Positions 26,738 through 37,353 of a stretch of DNA of 64,000 bases are shown piece by piece. This DNA comes from Ostreococcus lucimarinus CCE9901. Its lineage: Eukaryota > Chlorophyta > Mamiellophyceae > Mamiellales > Bathycoccaceae. The stretch spans positions 310,001 through 374,000 of the forward strand of contig NC_009360.1 in assembly GCF_000092065.1 (NCBI RefSeq), in the 5' to 3' direction. The first letter of the stretch is position 1. Each line of letters begins with the position of its first letter. The notes under the pieces were generated by a model. That model saw only the letters and a list, made by a program, of their open reading frames with translations, ran no database searches and had not been told where the DNA came from. The translations under genes were made by a program, and so were the position numbers.

Positions 26738-29700
26738 TTATATCGCGACGGATCGAACTTGTTCGAGCTTCTTTAGAATTTCGCCCGGCGTACGATCCAT
26801 TTCTTCCGCGATTCTCCGTTGAACGTCAGCCGGTAAAGCGCCGAACTGCTCGCACAAGTCACCGTCGATGACATTTTTGACCGGCGCGTAGTACGACCGG
26901 AATGCCATGTGGTCGCGCCCGACTATGGATGGCGCTTCCTGGCGCATGTGCATTTCTAAATGAGTGAAGAACTCGATCTCCGATCGAGAGCTGAACGGTA
27001 ACAAACATCCGATACCGCCCATGAAAGTGCCGTACATGATGATCTCGATCCCTCCCGGTTGTAGTGCGCCCTTCGTGAGCGCGCACACCGTCTCCCCGAT
27101 GTATGTTTGCGCAGAGGTTTCAGACTTGTTCGGCGCACCGTTCAATACACCTTGCGAATAAATGTTCTTACCGCCTGTGGGGTCATCGTCCATGTCCTCA
27201 CTGACATCCTTCGGTAGGCGATTGACGAAAATATTCCCAAACTTATCCGCACCGGCGAGTGTATCGTAATCTAAAGGCAGCGTCGCCGTGATGTATCGCG
27301 GCTTCGTGTCGTCGGCAAAGATGTATATACTACCCTCATCCGCCTTGTACTTGACGTAGTGAATAGACTCCTGCACGTCACCGACGTATATTCTATCTCC
27401 CGCCGCGTGCAGAGTGGTGATGAAGTTTGGAAAGTTCCTGTTCTCAACCTTGCGCAAGAGTTTCTTCTTACCGTAGTCGTAAATGCGCAACGAATTGTTC
27501 ACGCCCGCCAGCAGGTGACCTTTGTATCCACACAACGCCCCGACCGGACCATCCGTCGGGGTGGAGTGCACCAAATTGAGCGTCCTACCATCGTTACCGT
27601 ATCTGTACAAATGGATGAAACCACCATCGCAGTTGCGCGGCGCAAACGTGAGGTTCACCGCCGTACCGACGGCAAGGAGTAACTCATTCGGGCCTGTCAG
27701 GAAGACGTGGCACAAACTGAGCGCGGCTTCACTCTTGTGTAGCTCCAGCACGAACGTCGATTTCGCCTCCTTAGGATCGACGATTCGTACGCACGCCGCC
27801 CACGTTCCAGGCGAGCTCTTCGGCGCGCCAAACTGTTCGACGGGTAGCATCTTTGCTTCCTCCTCGTCTTCGTCGTTCGTTTCGGGCGCTTCGTCTGCGG
27901 GCGTTGCTTCGGGACCTTCGCGTTCGCCGACTGGAACCGTGCACTGGTCACTTTCGATCAGCGCAACCATCTTCGTATCAGGATTGGCGCTCATCGCGCG
28001 CGGAGTGTAACGGAGCTTGACCGTGGTCTGGTTGAAGTTTTCGCCCAAACGCTCGATGCTCGCGATGCGTAACGTCTGGTTTGAAATCGCCACGACGCCT
28101 TCGGGGCATTGCTCGCTGTTGAACGAACACACCTCTTCCAGCGGGACGTACGAAATTGGTGCGAGCACGAACGTTCCCTTTTCAGAGTATCCCAACCAAG
28201 GTCGAGATGACAACGCGACGAGAGCCGGAGCGCCACGAACGCTTGTACGAACAAGCTTCGGCGCACGAGCGCCTAAAAAGCGCATGCGCATATCACTCAG
28301 TTGTCCAGAAACTTGATCAATCGTCGCACGTATCAAAACGCCATTCGCCATGCCCACATTGAGCAACAAACCACCTTGAGTGGACTCCGTACCCGCGGTT
28401 TGGAGGACCAACAAGCTGGACGGCGCCGAGCCCTTGAGCGCTTGCACGGCTAACGTTTGCAAGCAGTCATCCGGGTTGAGGCTCATGACGCGCACGGTGC
28501 CGTCGTACGAACCCATGGCGAGGAATCTATTTCTCAGCGCACCCTCAGGAACCGGACCGATATCCAAACACGCAATGTCGCCGCTAGTCTCCAGCTTTTC
28601 AACTTCAATGAGTTGACCGGCCGAATCTAACTCAAAGTAAATCACTTCGCCGCCGGTGAGCGCGATGACAACTTGCTTGCTGTTGCACGTGCACTTTGAG
28701 ATTTGCTTGCGTCCAGGAGTGCGCCACTCATTGATGCGCTTATCCGCCTTGATGTGGCGCAAACCGCCCGGATGAATCTGAAGTAAAGATTCATCGCTCA
28801 TGAGACACGCCTGAAGCGTCGTCGTAGTTCCTAAAATCCCGCTGTCGTTCACTTCACTGACGGTGTCTCCGATGGACAATACCAGCGTTGCGTTCAAGAA
28901 CGAGACGATGATATACGAATCATACTCTTCCGACGAGCTCTTCTTCACCGTGAAGATGGCGTTCGGCTGGCCCGGAAGTGGGCTCATCGCCAATTCGTTC
29001 ATGGCGATGCCTTGCCGCAAAATGCGAAGCGATGAACGAGCGCCAGTTCCGCAAAGCGTGTACAATTGTGGCATTTCCTCTTCCGTCAAGTTGTGTGCCT
29101 GCATGTCTAGCACAGGACACAAACTATCTATAGTATCGATCGTGTATAAGTTGGTCAAAGGTCGCGGGTCGAAGAATACGGGCTCGTAGCCTTCCTCCGT
29201 TTCCATGAGCGATGCCGAGCTGCTTTCAACCGCGTCATCGTCGCCAATGCCGGCAAACTGATACAGCGCGTGATTTCCGAATTCACTCGCCGCGAACAAG
29301 AAACCAGTCTTCAACACGCACAAGCTTACACACGGGGGAATAGTGTCAAAATACTTCACTTTGACTTCACTCACTGTTTCCCCGGAGTAGTCGATGGTGA
29401 GTTTGTAAATGTCCCCGTACTCTGACTGCGCCAAAAAGAAGAAAGAATTCTTCGATCTGTGGCTCGCGGAGGACACAATCAACACCCCTCGATCAGCCGC
29501 CAAAGAATTTCGACGCGGGATCACCGCCCGAACTTCGTCGTGGTTCTGATGTCTGTAAATGACAAAGTTTTCGCAGCACACCAAGACACCACCCGGACCG
29601 TCGCTTCCGCCTGGCACGGGAATCAAATGGTTTGCGCCGTTATCGATCGGCTCGCTCCACTTGCGTACGACGTGGTTCAAACCTAAATCGAGTTCGTAGT

Positions 29701-30328
29701 ACGTCAAATGCTTCTGCGCCTCCGCCACGGCTTCGCCACTCGGGTCTGCGTCCGCATCGCCGTAGTCCAACTCGATCGCCGCGAAAATCGGATTGTCCAA
29801 TCCGCAATCTAACGCGCACATGTGAAACACGATCGTGTGCGACTTATTCGCCTCAAGCGGTGATGAAATAGTCAAGTTTGCCTCATTATCTCTGTTCATC
29901 ACGTACACCAGCTTATTCTTCTCCACCGCGCCCAGACAAATGGCTCGCCCCTTTGGGTCCGCGCACAAAAACTGCCCCGGCACGATCCTTCGGCATCCCG
30001 TCTTCCCATACGTCTCCTGATGCACCTTCACGAACGCATTCTTTTCCTTATCAAACTGCAGCACCACCACCCGACCGCTGTCGCTTCCGAGGACGAGATA
30101 ATCTCGATTCGCTCCCGCCAGGCGCAGCGTCGCGATCGACCGCGCGATCCCGAACGCCTCCACGCTCGTCACGCTCTGCACCCGTCCGCTCTCATCCGGT
30201 CGCAGCAGCTCGACGACCTTATTTCGCAGCACCACGATCTCCTGCGCCTTGCTCGCGCTGAAGTTTCCGTACACCGCGGCGTTGATTCCGCTCGACTTCT
30301 GCAGCGTGAGATTGTACAAGTGCACCAT
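26738..30328 (-). CDS. SF3B3: Splicing factor 3B subunit 3 (SF3B3/SAP130)
   Basis: Core subunit of the SF3b complex of the U2 snRNP, which recognises the branch point. The 1196-residue product is full length and collinear with plant and human SF3B3 from MVHLYNLTLQKSSGI through SPLEANKSHTIVFHMCALD to the C-terminal FGALPADVQRRIAEEMDRTP and GEILKKLEQVR. It consists of WD-like beta-propellers with the CPSF-A C-terminal domain (KADEGSIYIFADDTKPRYI, TLAGADKFGNIFVNRLP). An acidic insert (NDEDEEEAKMLPVEQFGAPK) lies in the usual variable loop. It bears on the CTGAC branch points of the introns found in this window. Confidence 0.97.
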   Translation of the reverse strand: MVHLYNLTLQKSSGINAAVYGNFSASKAQEIVVLRNKVVELLRPDESGRVQSVTSVEAFGIARSIATLRLAGANRDYLVLGSDSGRVVVLQFDKEKNAFVKVHQETYGKTGCRRIVPGQFLCADPKGRAICLGAVEKNKLVYVMNRDNEANLTISSPLEANKSHTIVFHMCALDCGLDNPIFAAIELDYGDADADPSGEAVAEAQKHLTYYELDLGLNHVVRKWSEPIDNGANHLIPVPGGSDGPGGVLVCCENFVIYRHQNHDEVRAVIPRRNSLAADRGVLIVSSASHRSKNSFFFLAQSEYGDIYKLTIDYSGETVSEVKVKYFDTIPPCVSLCVLKTGFLFAASEFGNHALYQFAGIGDDDAVESSSASLMETEEGYEPVFFDPRPLTNLYTIDTIDSLCPVLDMQAHNLTEEEMPQLYTLCGTGARSSLRILRQGIAMNELAMSPLPGQPNAIFTVKKSSSEEYDSYIIVSFLNATLVLSIGDTVSEVNDSGILGTTTTLQACLMSDESLLQIHPGGLRHIKADKRINEWRTPGRKQISKCTCNSKQVVIALTGGEVIYFELDSAGQLIEVEKLETSGDIACLDIGPVPEGALRNRFLAMGSYDGTVRVMSLNPDDCLQTLAVQALKGSAPSSLLVLQTAGTESTQGGLLLNVGMANGVLIRATIDQVSGQLSDMRMRFLGARAPKLVRTSVRGAPALVALSSRPWLGYSEKGTFVLAPISYVPLEEVCSFNSEQCPEGVVAISNQTLRIASIERLGENFNQTTVKLRYTPRAMSANPDTKMVALIESDQCTVPVGEREGPEATPADEAPETNDEDEEEAKMLPVEQFGAPKSSPGTWAACVRIVDPKEAKSTFVLELHKSEAALSLCHVFLTGPNELLLAVGTAVNLTFAPRNCDGGFIHLYRYGNDGRTLNLVHSTPTDGPVGALCGYKGHLLAGVNNSLRIYDYGKKKLLRKVENRNFPNFITTLHAAGDRIYVGDVQESIHYVKYKADEGSIYIFADDTKPRYITATLPLDYDTLAGADKFGNIFVNRLPKDVSEDMDDDPTGGKNIYSQGVLNGAPNKSETSAQTYIGETVCALTKGALQPGGIEIIMYGTFMGGIGCLLPFSSRSEIEFFTHLEMHMRQEAPSIVGRDHMAFRSYYAPVKNVIDGDLCEQFGALPADVQRRIAEEMDRTPGEILKKLEQVRSVAI

Positions 30329-30565
30329 CGTTCAGCGCCCCGTTCGGTGCGTCCCCGCGCGCGTCGTTCGGTGCGTCCCCGCGCGGACGTTCACCCGTCG
30401 CGCGTTCGCGTCCGCGCGCCGAGGCTTGCGGCGATCGAGCGTCGCGCGCGTCGCAATGCGGTCGGGCGCATCCGATTTGTGACCTAGGCAAAGGCGGCTC
30501 GCCGCTCGACACAGCGCGACGCGCGTCTCCGACGCGCGCGCGCGAGCGAACGCGTCGAGACGGCG

Positions 30566-31840
30566 ATGTCGCGCGTCGTCGCGCGCGCGCTGGCGAGCGG
30601 CGGGCGATGCGCGCGCGCGACGACGATGGATGCGCGCGCATGGCTTTACGCGTCGACGACGGGACGCGTTCAAACGCGCGCGCCGGGGGCGATCTCGGCA
30701 ATCGCAGCGGTGCGAGAGGTGATGTGGACATCGAACGCGACGTACGCGACGCTGGCGAGGGATAAGCCCGGGAAAGGGAAGCGACAAGGGACGAATTATG
30801 GGATGGGGGACTCCATCTTGAAGCGCGGCGGCGGCGACGCGCGAGGGGAGCCGGGACGCGAACGAAGCGCGGTGAAGGGAGTGATGGATGTCGTGGGGGA
30901 TGAAAATGATGTTGTCGTGGACGCGGATGATTCGGGAGGCGTGCCGGCGGAGGGGACGAGCGCGTATGATTACATGTTGCCCGTGCGCGCGTACTACGTA
31001 GGGAGTACAATCGACGTGCGTGCGTTGGCGAAGCAAATGCCGGCGTATCCGAAAGAGTTTAATCGCGAAGGAGTGATCATACGAATGTCGCCGAAGAAAG
31101 TGGCAGAGTTACCGAGCATCGATGGCGACGCCCCGATACCGCCGGAGATGTTGAGTCGGTATTTGGTGGTGTTTAAGTTCGGGAGCGTGGTGTTTTACAA
31201 CATGGGGCACAAGGAGCGGGAGGAGTGTTTAAAGCTCGCGAGATCGTTCACGTCGACGCCTCTGGCGGTGCCAATGACGGATGATTATCGAGTCGTTGTC
31301 AGACCGACGCTCACGGACTGGGCGAGCCTAGAAAGCGATCATATTGTTCTGAAGAGGATGGATATAAACAACATTAGTGTCATCTCGAGCGTGCTGGCAC
31401 AAACTGTCGCGCTGGAACACTACGAGCAAAAAGTGGACGGGATGGTTGAGATTTTTAGTAAATTGAACAAGAGCACGGAGTTGACAGGGGACCTGAACAT
31501 TAGCAAGAAGCGCTTGTTCTCGTTAGTCGCCGAGAACAACAACACGCTGACGGAGTTAATTACGAAACTCGGTTTGTTGGGACGCTCCGACACCGCTTGG
31601 CAATACGCGCAGTATAATATTGTCTGGGAAGGCTTGCGTCAGGATTTCGAGCTCGAAGATAGGTTTCAAGATTTGGATTACAAGCTCAATCTCATTCAAA
31701 CCCAAGTGAAATTCTATTTGGAGATTCTACAGAATCGAAAGAGCGACGCGCTTGAGTGGATCATCATCGTACTCATTTCACTCGAGATTTGCGTCTCGCT
31801 GTACGACATGGCGGACAAAATTCCCCCAATTCCATGGTAG
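30566..31840 (+). CDS. RMND1: RMND1/DUF155 family protein, mitochondrial
   Basis: Product of 424 residues of the DUF155 family (yeast Rmd1/Rmd8, human RMND1, plant RETARDED ROOT GROWTH), linked to mitochondrial translation or division. The N-terminus is Arg/Ala-rich without acids, fitting a mitochondrial presequence. The domain has its usual blocks: the VRAYYVGSTIDVRAL opening, VVFKFGSVVFYNMG, the LKRMDINNISVISSVLAQT core, the LNLIQTQVKFYLEILQNRKS helix and a C-terminal membrane helix (LEWIIIVLISLEICVSLYDM). A TGTAA at 31849-31853, just past the stop, matches the green-algal poly(A) signal. Confidence 0.9.
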   Translation: MSRVVARALASGGRCARATTMDARAWLYASTTGRVQTRAPGAISAIAAVREVMWTSNATYATLARDKPGKGKRQGTNYGMGDSILKRGGGDARGEPGRERSAVKGVMDVVGDENDVVVDADDSGGVPAEGTSAYDYMLPVRAYYVGSTIDVRALAKQMPAYPKEFNREGVIIRMSPKKVAELPSIDGDAPIPPEMLSRYLVVFKFGSVVFYNMGHKEREECLKLARSFTSTPLAVPMTDDYRVVVRPTLTDWASLESDHIVLKRMDINNISVISSVLAQTVALEHYEQKVDGMVEIFSKLNKSTELTGDLNISKKRLFSLVAENNNTLTELITKLGLLGRSDTAWQYAQYNIVWEGLRQDFELEDRFQDLDYKLNLIQTQVKFYLEILQNRKSDALEWIIIVLISLEICVSLYDMADKIPPIPW

Positions 31841-31886
31841 CTGTTGTTGTAAATTATTTGAGCCACCGGCACGGTATATGTGTAAC

Positions 31887-33134
31887 TTAGTACTGCCGCG
31901 CCAAAAAGTCTTCGAGCTCCCTGTCCGCGGCAGCGTCGGCAATTTCGTCTGCGTTTGACCCTTTCCTTTTGACCTGCTTCGCCGGCAAATTTGATCGAAA
32001 CATGATAGGTTTTCCTGTCTTTTTATGAGCCGGCGCGCGCGCTCGTTCGAGCGAGCGCTGAAACCTCAACTCTTGCTCACGCTTTTGTTGACGTGCGCGT
32101 TCCTCTCGAGCCAAACGCCTACGCTCCTTTTCCTTTCGCTTTTCCAAATCAGCGACGATGTCTGGCGGTAACGTATCGATCGTCGCGAAATACTCTTCCA
32201 TTTTTGCTTCGATATTTGTCAACATTTGCAAAACGCTGATGCTCGGGTCGTAGTCAAACCCACAATCGACGTAGACTTCTGTGACACGCTTGGTCAATTC
32301 CTTCAGCTCGTTCTCGATCTCGTCTTCGTCGCCCGTATCGCCGCTCGTGAGCTGCTTTGACAATCGCTCGCCCTTACGTTCCTCCGCGTCGATTGCTTCT
32401 TGTAGTTGCTGGATTTGTTCGCGCAATGCGGTCATCTCCGTCTCCATTCGCGTCTTCGTGCTGGTGTGTTTAGATTGGACGGTTTGAAGCATCTCCTCCG
32501 CCTCTCGAACGCTCTGAATGAGAAACAAATTTTGTTCCTCCAACGCCGCAAAGGCGCGCAAAAGCTGCTCAGGCTGCGTGAAATACATCGGCGCATTGTC
32601 TTTCGCGTGCTGTTCGAACCACTCGCTCGGCGTCAACGCGTCCAAAAACTCCTTATACTTGTAACATTCCTTCAACTTTTCCTCCTTTCGATTCAGCTCT
32701 TGCGTCGCGCTCGCGATGTCGTTTTGCAAGCGTTTCATCTCCTTCATCTTTTCATGTTTCGCCCGCGCCTCGCGCTCCGCCGCGCTCACCGCTTCGCGCA
32801 CTTTCGCATCGTTATCCTTCAAAAATTCATCGAACCGCGCGTGATCCTCCTCGAGCATGCTCTCAGATTTCTTCAACGCCTCCTCCCGTCTCGCCGCCTG
32901 CGCCTCGAGCTTTCCAATCTCCTTCAACTTGTTATCGATGTCCATCTGCACCAAGAATATCTCCCGTTTCCGCGCCACGAACGCGCGCACCGATTCTCTT
33001 CCGTCCACTCGCGTCGTCTTCACCGCGCGCGCCGTCGCGCTCTCGCCGGGCACGATCGCGCGCGCGTCTCCGTCCACGCGCGCGATCGACGTTTCGTGTC
33101 CCCGTCCCGCGACCGTCCCGCTCGCGCGCGCCAT
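31887..33134 (-). CDS. CFAP100: CFAP100/MIA1-like coiled-coil protein (DUF4200)
   Basis: Product of 415 residues, mostly coiled coil. The block FVARKREIFLVQMDIDNKL ... LEEDHARFDEFLKDND ... YKEFLDALTPSEW matches the DUF4200 domain of CFAP100 (CCDC37, Chlamydomonas MIA1/FAP100), a partner of MIA2/FAP73. The MIA complex sits at the base of the I1 inner dynein arm and tunes flagellar beating. A C-terminal basic segment (RARQQKREQELRFQRSLERA) is also as in CFAP100. The match includes the diagnostic FDEFL and LTPPEW-like positions, so CFAP100 is preferred over other DUF4200 proteins. In an alga without flagella this would be a relic or repurposed gene. The ATG at 33134 follows a CG-rich divergent promoter. 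Confidence 0.8.
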   Translation of the reverse strand: MARASGTVAGRGHETSIARVDGDARAIVPGESATARAVKTTRVDGRESVRAFVARKREIFLVQMDIDNKLKEIGKLEAQAARREEALKKSESMLEEDHARFDEFLKDNDAKVREAVSAAEREARAKHEKMKEMKRLQNDIASATQELNRKEEKLKECYKYKEFLDALTPSEWFEQHAKDNAPMYFTQPEQLLRAFAALEEQNLFLIQSVREAEEMLQTVQSKHTSTKTRMETEMTALREQIQQLQEAIDAEERKGERLSKQLTSGDTGDEDEIENELKELTKRVTEVYVDCGFDYDPSISVLQMLTNIEAKMEEYFATIDTLPPDIVADLEKRKEKERRRLAREERARQQKREQELRFQRSLERARAPAHKKTGKPIMFRSNLPAKQVKRKGSNADEIADAAADRELEDFLARQY

Positions 33135-33324
33135 CGCGCGTCGTCCGCCGCGCGCGCGCGCGAACGCGCGTCGTCGTCGCGCGCGTCGTCCGAGTCGTGC
33201 GCGCGTCGTCGTCGCGCGTCGTCGCGGTCGTCGCGCGTCGCGCGGCTATTTTTGACGACTCGACGAATGTCACCATCGCGATTCGCGATGTCACCGACGC
33301 CCGCACACGACGACGCCGCGCGCC

Positions 33325-36300
33325 ATGTCGCGCGTCGACGGTGGCGCGCGCGCATCGCGCGTCGACGGCGGCGCCCGCGCGGCGCGCGCGCGGCCCGGCG
33401 CGCGCGCGCGCGCGAGAACGCCGGCGGCGACGGCGACGTCGCGCGCGCGTCCCGACGCCCGCGCGCGCCGCGCGCGCGCGCGCGACGTCTCGCGATGCGC
33501 CGCGCGAGACGTCAAGTTTTGCATCGATCGCGGCGGCACCTTCACGGACGTCTACGCGGAGATCCCGCGCGAGGGCGACGCGGGAGAGGTGGCGTTCGTG
33601 ACCCTGAAGCTGCTGAGCGAGGACCCGGCGAACTACGCGAGCGCGCCGAGGGAAGGCATACGACGCGTGCTGGAGACGGTGCACGGACGAGAGATAAAAA
33701 GAGATGAAAAAGTACCGACGGAAAGGATCGAATGGATACGCATGGGGACGACGGTGGGGACGAATGCGTTGCTGGAGAGAAAAGGCGCGGCGACGGCGTT
33801 GGTGACGACGCGCGGATTCGGAGACTTGTTGGCGATCGGAAATCAGGCGAGACCGGATATATTCGATCTCGCGATCGAGCGACCGGGGGCGTTGTACGAG
33901 CGCGTCGTGGAGGTGGACGAACGCGTGCGAGTTTTAGGGGAGGGGGAGCGCGCGCGAGGCGCGAGCGTCGTCGGCTCGACGGGGGAGACGGTGGAGATAT
34001 TGAAACCTTTGGATGTGGAGTCGCTTCGCCCGCGGTTGCGGGCGCTTTTAGACGACGGTATCACGTCTATATCAGTCGTGCTCTTGCATTCGTACACGTT
34101 CGATGAGCACGAACGCGCAATCGGCGCGTTGGCGCGCGAGATGGGATTCCAGCACGTCGCGTTGAGCAGCGCGCTCGTGCCGATGGTGCGCGCTGTGCCG
34201 CGAGGGCACACTGGGTCGGTCGATGCGTACTTGACGCCGTGCATTAGAACGTATATCGACTCCTTTCTGGACGGTTTCGACGAAGGCTTGCGCGACGTCA
34301 AGGTTAGTTTCATGCAATCGGACGGCGGGCTCACGCCGGCGGACAATTTTAGCGGCTATCAAGCCATTTTGAGTGGTCCCGCCGGTGGAGTCGTTGGGTT
34401 CGCTCTCACGACGAGCGCGGCGTTACGCGACGATGGCGACGACGGACGAACACCCATCATAGGCTTCGACATGGGTGGTACGAGCACGGATGTCAGTCGT
34501 TACGATCCGCGGGGCGGGTACGAACAAGTCACAGAGACGACGACGGCGGGCGTCACAGTGCAAGCGCCGCAATTAGATATCACGACCGTCGCCGCCGGTG
34601 GTGGTTCAGCCCTAACATTTCGTTCGAGGACGTTTTACGTTGGCCCAGAAAGCGTGGGATCTCAACCAGGTCCGGTGTGTTATCGCAAAGGAGGCGCGCT
34701 CGCCGTCACAGATGCGAACTTGGTCCTCGGGCGCATCCTCCCAGAATATTTCCCAAAGATATTCGGCCCGAACGAAGACGAAGCGCTGGACTATGAATCC
34801 TCTTACAAGGCATTTGAAGAAGTCACGGCGCGTATCAATGCCGAGACCGGAGAGAGTTTATCGGCTGAAGAGGTTGCGATGGGATTCTTGCGCGTCGCCA
34901 ATGAGGCAATGTGTAGGCCGATTCGCGAAATCACGGAGAGCAAAGGGTACGAAATTTCATCCCACGTTCTGGCCGCTTTCGGCGGTGCTGGACCGCAGCA
35001 CGCATGTGCAATCGCGCGCGATCTGGGAATGTCTACCGTCTTTGTACACAGATTTTGTGGTATTCTCTCGGCATACGGCATGGGCCTTGCCGACGTCGTC
35101 GCCGAGTCACAAGCTGCGTGCGCTGCGAAGTATGAAGACGCACAAGGATTGAAGCGAGCGATGGACGATATGATAGCACTGAAAGAAAAAGTGATATCGC
35201 AGCTCATTTCAGACGGACAGTTCGAAGCGAGTGCGGTGCGATGCGAATGCTTTCTCAATTTGAGATACGATGGCTCCGACACGGCTATGATGGTGCCCGA
35301 ACCAGACGATGGCGACTATGCGAAGGCATTCCGTGAACGCTTCGTGCGCGAGTACGGATTCGATTTAAAAGGGCGAGCATTACTGATAGATGACGTACGC
35401 GTGCGCGGAGTCGCGAATAACTCGCTGCTTACGCGCTTGCCCATCGCGTGCTGCAAACCGGGTGAAAAGCCGATTGCGAACACGAAAACGCGCGTCTACT
35501 TTGAGAACCTTGGTTGGTGCGAGACGCCGGTGTTTCAATTTGAAAGTTTGCTCGGTGGAATGTCCATTGAAGGACCTGCGATCATCATGAATGGGACATC
35601 GACGTGCGTGATTGAGCCGATTTGCGTCGGTCACGTGACAACGTACGGCGACTTGAAAATCACGGTGCCAAACGTCAAAGAGCAAAATGAAACCGTCGAA
35701 GCCGATTACTCTCGTGCCGATGCTATTTTGATTTCGATCTTTAGCAACAGATTTATGGGCATAGCCGAGCGCATGGGCCGAACGTTGCAACGCACAAGCG
35801 TGTCGACGAACATCAAGGAGAGGCTCGATTTTTCGTGCGCCATTTTCGGGCCAGACGGCGGACTTGTCGCGAACGCCCCGCACGTTCCGGTGCACTTAGG
35901 CGCAATGTCCTCGACCGTTTCTTGGCAACTCGAACACTGGGGATTTGACGGTTTGCACGAAGGCGACGTTCTTGTGACCAATCATCCACGTGCAGGTGGT
36001 AGTCACTTGCCTGACATCACCGTGGTCACGCCTGTATTCCGAGACGGGAGAATCGTGTTCTTCGTCGCCTCGCGAGGACATCACGCCGATGTCGGCGGTG
36101 CGACTCCAGGATCGATGCCACCATTTTCAAAAACAATCGCAGACGAAGGTGCCGCCATAAAAACGTTCAAACTCGTCGATCGTGGCGTGTATCAAGAGGA
36201 AGGCATAATCAAACTGCTGACAAAGCCAGATACTGGCAGTCGCGGTACGCGCAAGCTTGCCGATAACTTGAGCGATTTGAGCGCACAAGTTGCAGCGAAT

Positions 36301-37314
36301 CAGCGAGGCATTTCACTTTTGAACGAACTAATTGACGAGTGTGGGCTGGGTCAGGTACAGGCGTACATGAATCACGTACAAGACAACGCTGAGCTTGCTG
36401 TTCGCGACATGTTGAAAACTGCGGCGCAAAACGTCATTGACAATGCCACTCGTCTGGGCGCACAAGTGAACGGCGATAAAGTTACTCTCAGAGCACTCGA
36501 TAAAATGGACGACGGAAGCGAGGTGTGCTTGACGTTGACTCTTGACGCTGCCCATGGTACTGCTGATTTCGATTTCTCCGGCACGTCTCCCGAAGTGTCA
36601 GGAAATTGGAACGCGCCGCCGGCGGTGACAAACGCGGCGGTTATTTACAGCATTCGTTGTCTCGTCAAACAAGAAATTCCACTAAATCAAGGTTGTTTGA
36701 AACCAGTGACGATATCCGTGCCCAACGGATGCTTTCTTTCGCCCTCTGAGGATGCGGCCGTCGTCGGCGGAAACGTCCTCACGTCTCAGCGTGTGACAGA
36801 TGTCTGCCTCGCCGCATTCGGGGCTTGCGCGAACGCCCAAGGATGCATGAATAATTTGACGTTTGGCGATGATAACTTTGGGTATTATGAAACCATCGGT
36901 GGTGGCGCGGGTGCGGGGCCAGACTTTAACGGTGCTTCCGCGGTTCAGTGTCATATGACGAACACAAGAATTACAGATCCAGAAATTTTGGAGCGGCGAT
37001 ATCCAGTCATATTGCGCGAGTTCTCTATTCGTCAAGGCTCTGGCGGTGATGGAAATACGAAAGGTGGCGATGGAATCGTTCGTGAACTTGAGTTCCTGAA
37101 AGATGTCACCGTGAGTGTGTTGTCTGAACGGCGTATTTTTGCCCCAAAAGGTTTGGCGGGAGGCAACGACGGCGCACGCGGAGTAAACTCGCTGCGTCGC
37201 GTGAACGGCGAAGTTGTTGATTTAGGAGGTAAAAATTCCGTGCAAGTCTCCGCAGGCGACGTGTTAAGGATAGAAACGCCAGGCGGGGGTGGATATGGCA
37301 CGAAAATGAGTTGA
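33325..37314 (+). CDS. OXP1: 5-oxoprolinase (ATP-hydrolysing)
   Basis: Cytosolic enzyme of the gamma-glutamyl/glutathione cycle that converts 5-oxo-L-proline to L-glutamate using ATP. The 1329-residue product has the fused HyuA-HyuB layout: N-terminal hydantoinase/oxoprolinase A (FCIDRGGTFTDVYAEIP, MGTTVGTNALLERKG, SGPAGGVVGFA, IIGFDMGGTSTDVSRYD) and C-terminal hydantoinase B (GERMGR-like AERMGRTLQRTSVSTNIKER, LDFSCAIFGPDGGLVANAPH, HPRAGGSHLPDITVVTPVF, GGGAGAGPDFNG, ETPGGGGYG). Length and both domains match plant OXP1. The first 60 residues are Arg/Ala-rich and could be an artefact of the upstream ATG or an organelle leader; the conserved part begins at DVKFCIDRGG. Confidence 0.96.
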   Translation: MSRVDGGARASRVDGGARAARARPGARARARTPAATATSRARPDARARRARARDVSRCAARDVKFCIDRGGTFTDVYAEIPREGDAGEVAFVTLKLLSEDPANYASAPREGIRRVLETVHGREIKRDEKVPTERIEWIRMGTTVGTNALLERKGAATALVTTRGFGDLLAIGNQARPDIFDLAIERPGALYERVVEVDERVRVLGEGERARGASVVGSTGETVEILKPLDVESLRPRLRALLDDGITSISVVLLHSYTFDEHERAIGALAREMGFQHVALSSALVPMVRAVPRGHTGSVDAYLTPCIRTYIDSFLDGFDEGLRDVKVSFMQSDGGLTPADNFSGYQAILSGPAGGVVGFALTTSAALRDDGDDGRTPIIGFDMGGTSTDVSRYDPRGGYEQVTETTTAGVTVQAPQLDITTVAAGGGSALTFRSRTFYVGPESVGSQPGPVCYRKGGALAVTDANLVLGRILPEYFPKIFGPNEDEALDYESSYKAFEEVTARINAETGESLSAEEVAMGFLRVANEAMCRPIREITESKGYEISSHVLAAFGGAGPQHACAIARDLGMSTVFVHRFCGILSAYGMGLADVVAESQAACAAKYEDAQGLKRAMDDMIALKEKVISQLISDGQFEASAVRCECFLNLRYDGSDTAMMVPEPDDGDYAKAFRERFVREYGFDLKGRALLIDDVRVRGVANNSLLTRLPIACCKPGEKPIANTKTRVYFENLGWCETPVFQFESLLGGMSIEGPAIIMNGTSTCVIEPICVGHVTTYGDLKITVPNVKEQNETVEADYSRADAILISIFSNRFMGIAERMGRTLQRTSVSTNIKERLDFSCAIFGPDGGLVANAPHVPVHLGAMSSTVSWQLEHWGFDGLHEGDVLVTNHPRAGGSHLPDITVVTPVFRDGRIVFFVASRGHHADVGGATPGSMPPFSKTIADEGAAIKTFKLVDRGVYQEEGIIKLLTKPDTGSRGTRKLADNLSDLSAQVAANQRGISLLNELIDECGLGQVQAYMNHVQDNAELAVRDMLKTAAQNVIDNATRLGAQVNGDKVTLRALDKMDDGSEVCLTLTLDAAHGTADFDFSGTSPEVSGNWNAPPAVTNAAVIYSIRCLVKQEIPLNQGCLKPVTISVPNGCFLSPSEDAAVVGGNVLTSQRVTDVCLAAFGACANAQGCMNNLTFGDDNFGYYETIGGGAGAGPDFNGASAVQCHMTNTRITDPEILERRYPVILREFSIRQGSGGDGNTKGGDGIVRELEFLKDVTVSVLSERRIFAPKGLAGGNDGARGVNSLRRVNGEVVDLGGKNSVQVSAGDVLRIETPGGGGYGTKMS

Positions 37315-37353
37315 TTGTGATGAAGAATTGTTTTATAAAAATACATGTCGGGG

